Assembly: GCA_023313575.1 (NCBI GenBank)
Contig: JAJTTP010000001.1
Location: 682,001-746,000, forward strand
DNA: 64,000 nucleotides
DNA from: Eutypella sp. D-1
Lineage: Eukaryota; Ascomycota; Sordariomycetes; Xylariales; Diatrypaceae
Direction of reading: 5' to 3'
Notes under the pieces: generated by a model
Seen by the model: only the letters and a program-made list of their open reading frames with translations
Told to the model about the DNA's origin: nothing
Databases searched by the model: none
Shown: positions 62,581-64,000 of the stretch, piece by piece
Layout of the letters: the number at the start of each line of letters is the position of its first letter
How positions within the stretch are numbered: position 1 is the first letter of the stretch
Position numbers and translations under genes: made by a program

Positions 62581-64000
62581 GCGTGTAAGGTGGGCAGTCT
62601 GGGCAAGGCGGTTTCGTGGAGTTTATGTTTTGTGACTTATTGTTGACGGCCGATTCATGTTCTCTGGTTCAAGGAGTTTGCAGGGCGTGTCCACGATAAG
62701 GAAAAGCATTTGTGGTTCAGTTCCGATAATTTGAAGACTTCCAAGGTTCTGACTGATATTATATATCATACGACACATGTTGTCCCATCACGGTATATTG
62801 AGTCATGTACAATGGGTGGGTGAGTGGTGGACTACAGACTGAGGTTAGCATCGCCCTGAATCCTTCGCATCCGAATGCAGCATATATCCCCTTCCTTAGG
62901 CGTATGATGGAGAGAGCCCTAGTGAAGACGACTGTCTTAGACGCAACCTGGACCCTGTACATGTGTGCAAATCTTGCCGTCGTTCCAAAGGGATAGTCCT
63001 ACTCTTAGTTAACCCCCTTTGGCACATGTACCTGCCTAATAGCTACTACCGCTATTAGATGGCCTCAAGGGGGAGGTTTAAGCTTCGGCGGGGCATATAG
63101 CGCACCACGTGGCCGGAATCGGACACGCTGCGGAAGCTAGCTAGTCATTGATTGAATGGGGCCCCGGCATTGGGTAACAGGAGAAACCTCGAACCCACGT
63201 GGCGTTCCGTCTATTCGGGATAACGATGATAATGAATGGAGAAGAAGGTACGATCGAATTTACATATTCCAGTATATATCAAGCAGTACTCCGTGCATTA
63301 CATGTATATTCAGAGGTATTGTAGTGACTGCATATAAAGACCGGATCAGCTAAAATCTGACATGCTGAACATGTTGTATACTCCGAAGGTAAGAATCAAT
63401 TACAGTACCTGGTAATTGTAGTAGCAACTAGATCCATGTATGAGCTGGGATGAGCAGTTCATGAATAAGAAGCGCTGCTTGCAACCGTAGCATGAAACGA
63501 GAGCAGATGCACTTGTCCTACTAAAACATCTCCCTTTCGTTCTACGTAGGTAGGCTGGGCAGGCAAGTAGGTGCACTTGTCCGACAACGATAAGGACGAT
63601 GATATTCTTTTTAAGGAATCATCGTCGAGTCTCGGCATCCAAAAGCAATGCGGAGGTTAAAAAGCTTATTCCGAGCCATAGAAGCTTGGCTACTTGGTGC
63701 ACGTACACAACGTGGGATAAAATCCCTCTTGGCACACGTAAGGACGGCGACGAGTAGATATGGGTGGGGGATGGGACCTATGACCTGATGATAACGTACA
63801 TATGTCGCGACTAGCCCATATGTATCTCGTAATGCGTATCATCAAGGGCTTTTGCCAGTACATATATATTAAACACCGATCGATACAACACAGAGCAGGA
63901 TTAATCAGTAATCTAAGGGTAGGACGGGATCGAAACATTATCATTGGAAGGAGCTAGCCTACCAAGTAAGTATACTTAAAAGATTCTATAACATTTTACC
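62581..64000. other. intergenic, no gene recognised to window end
   Basis: 1.4 kb after the channel gene. No domain or RNA was recognised; GTAGGTAGG-type motif at 63545. Confidence 0.5.

Overview
The window looks like a filamentous ascomycete (Pezizomycotina) chromosome segment, most likely Sordariomycetes. The evidence is short introns of about 60-180 nt with CTAAC-type branch sites, Zn2Cys6 and DUF6546-type proteins, dispersed intergenic motifs, and a 23.6-kb AT-rich block in which C has become T (and G has become A) in the way repeat-induced point mutation (RIP) does. The class-level placement is inference.

Left third (1-23,670): decayed transposons and no intact genes. Positions 1-6,329 hold a plus-strand Ty3/Gypsy chromovirus (gag with zinc knuckle, RT, RNase H, integrase, chromodomain, polypurine tract, 3' LTR). 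It interrupts the RT region of a second, minus-strand Gypsy element (6,330-9,527, with a probable LTR at 9,088-9,527). Positions 10,260-23,606 hold three minus-strand copies of a LINE (Tad1-like) in head-to-tail order. Only the copy at the 3' end is complete. The other two keep their 5' ends but lack their 3' halves, with different breakpoints. The whole array is bounded by a single 14-bp direct repeat, as expected if one insertion event switched templates. It stops about 48 bp from the stop codon of the first intact gene.

Right two thirds (23,669-64,000): normal genic sequence. In order: an enoyl-CoA hydratase/isomerase family gene (-), divergent from a Zn2Cys6 transcription factor (+, 7 exons); a DUF6546/F-box-like pseudogene (+); an MFS anion:cation symporter of the Dal5/allantoate permease type (+, 9 exons); pyruvate dehydrogenase E2 (-); the Golgi Arf-GEF Sec7 (+, GC-AG intron); an Hsm3/PSMD5-like proteasome chaperone (-); RNA polymerase III subunit Rpc31 (+); a 9-exon AAA ATPase (-, two GC-AG introns); a 5.8-kb gene-poor spacer; and a Yvc1-type vacuolar TRP channel (+).

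The genes are mostly unrelated housekeeping functions and do not form an obvious pathway cluster. The only candidate functional pairing is the divergent transcription factor and hydratase genes next to the repeat block. All exon boundaries were deduced by eye from splice signals, reading frame and remembered family alignments; no search was run. The most unusual biology is in the LINE array.
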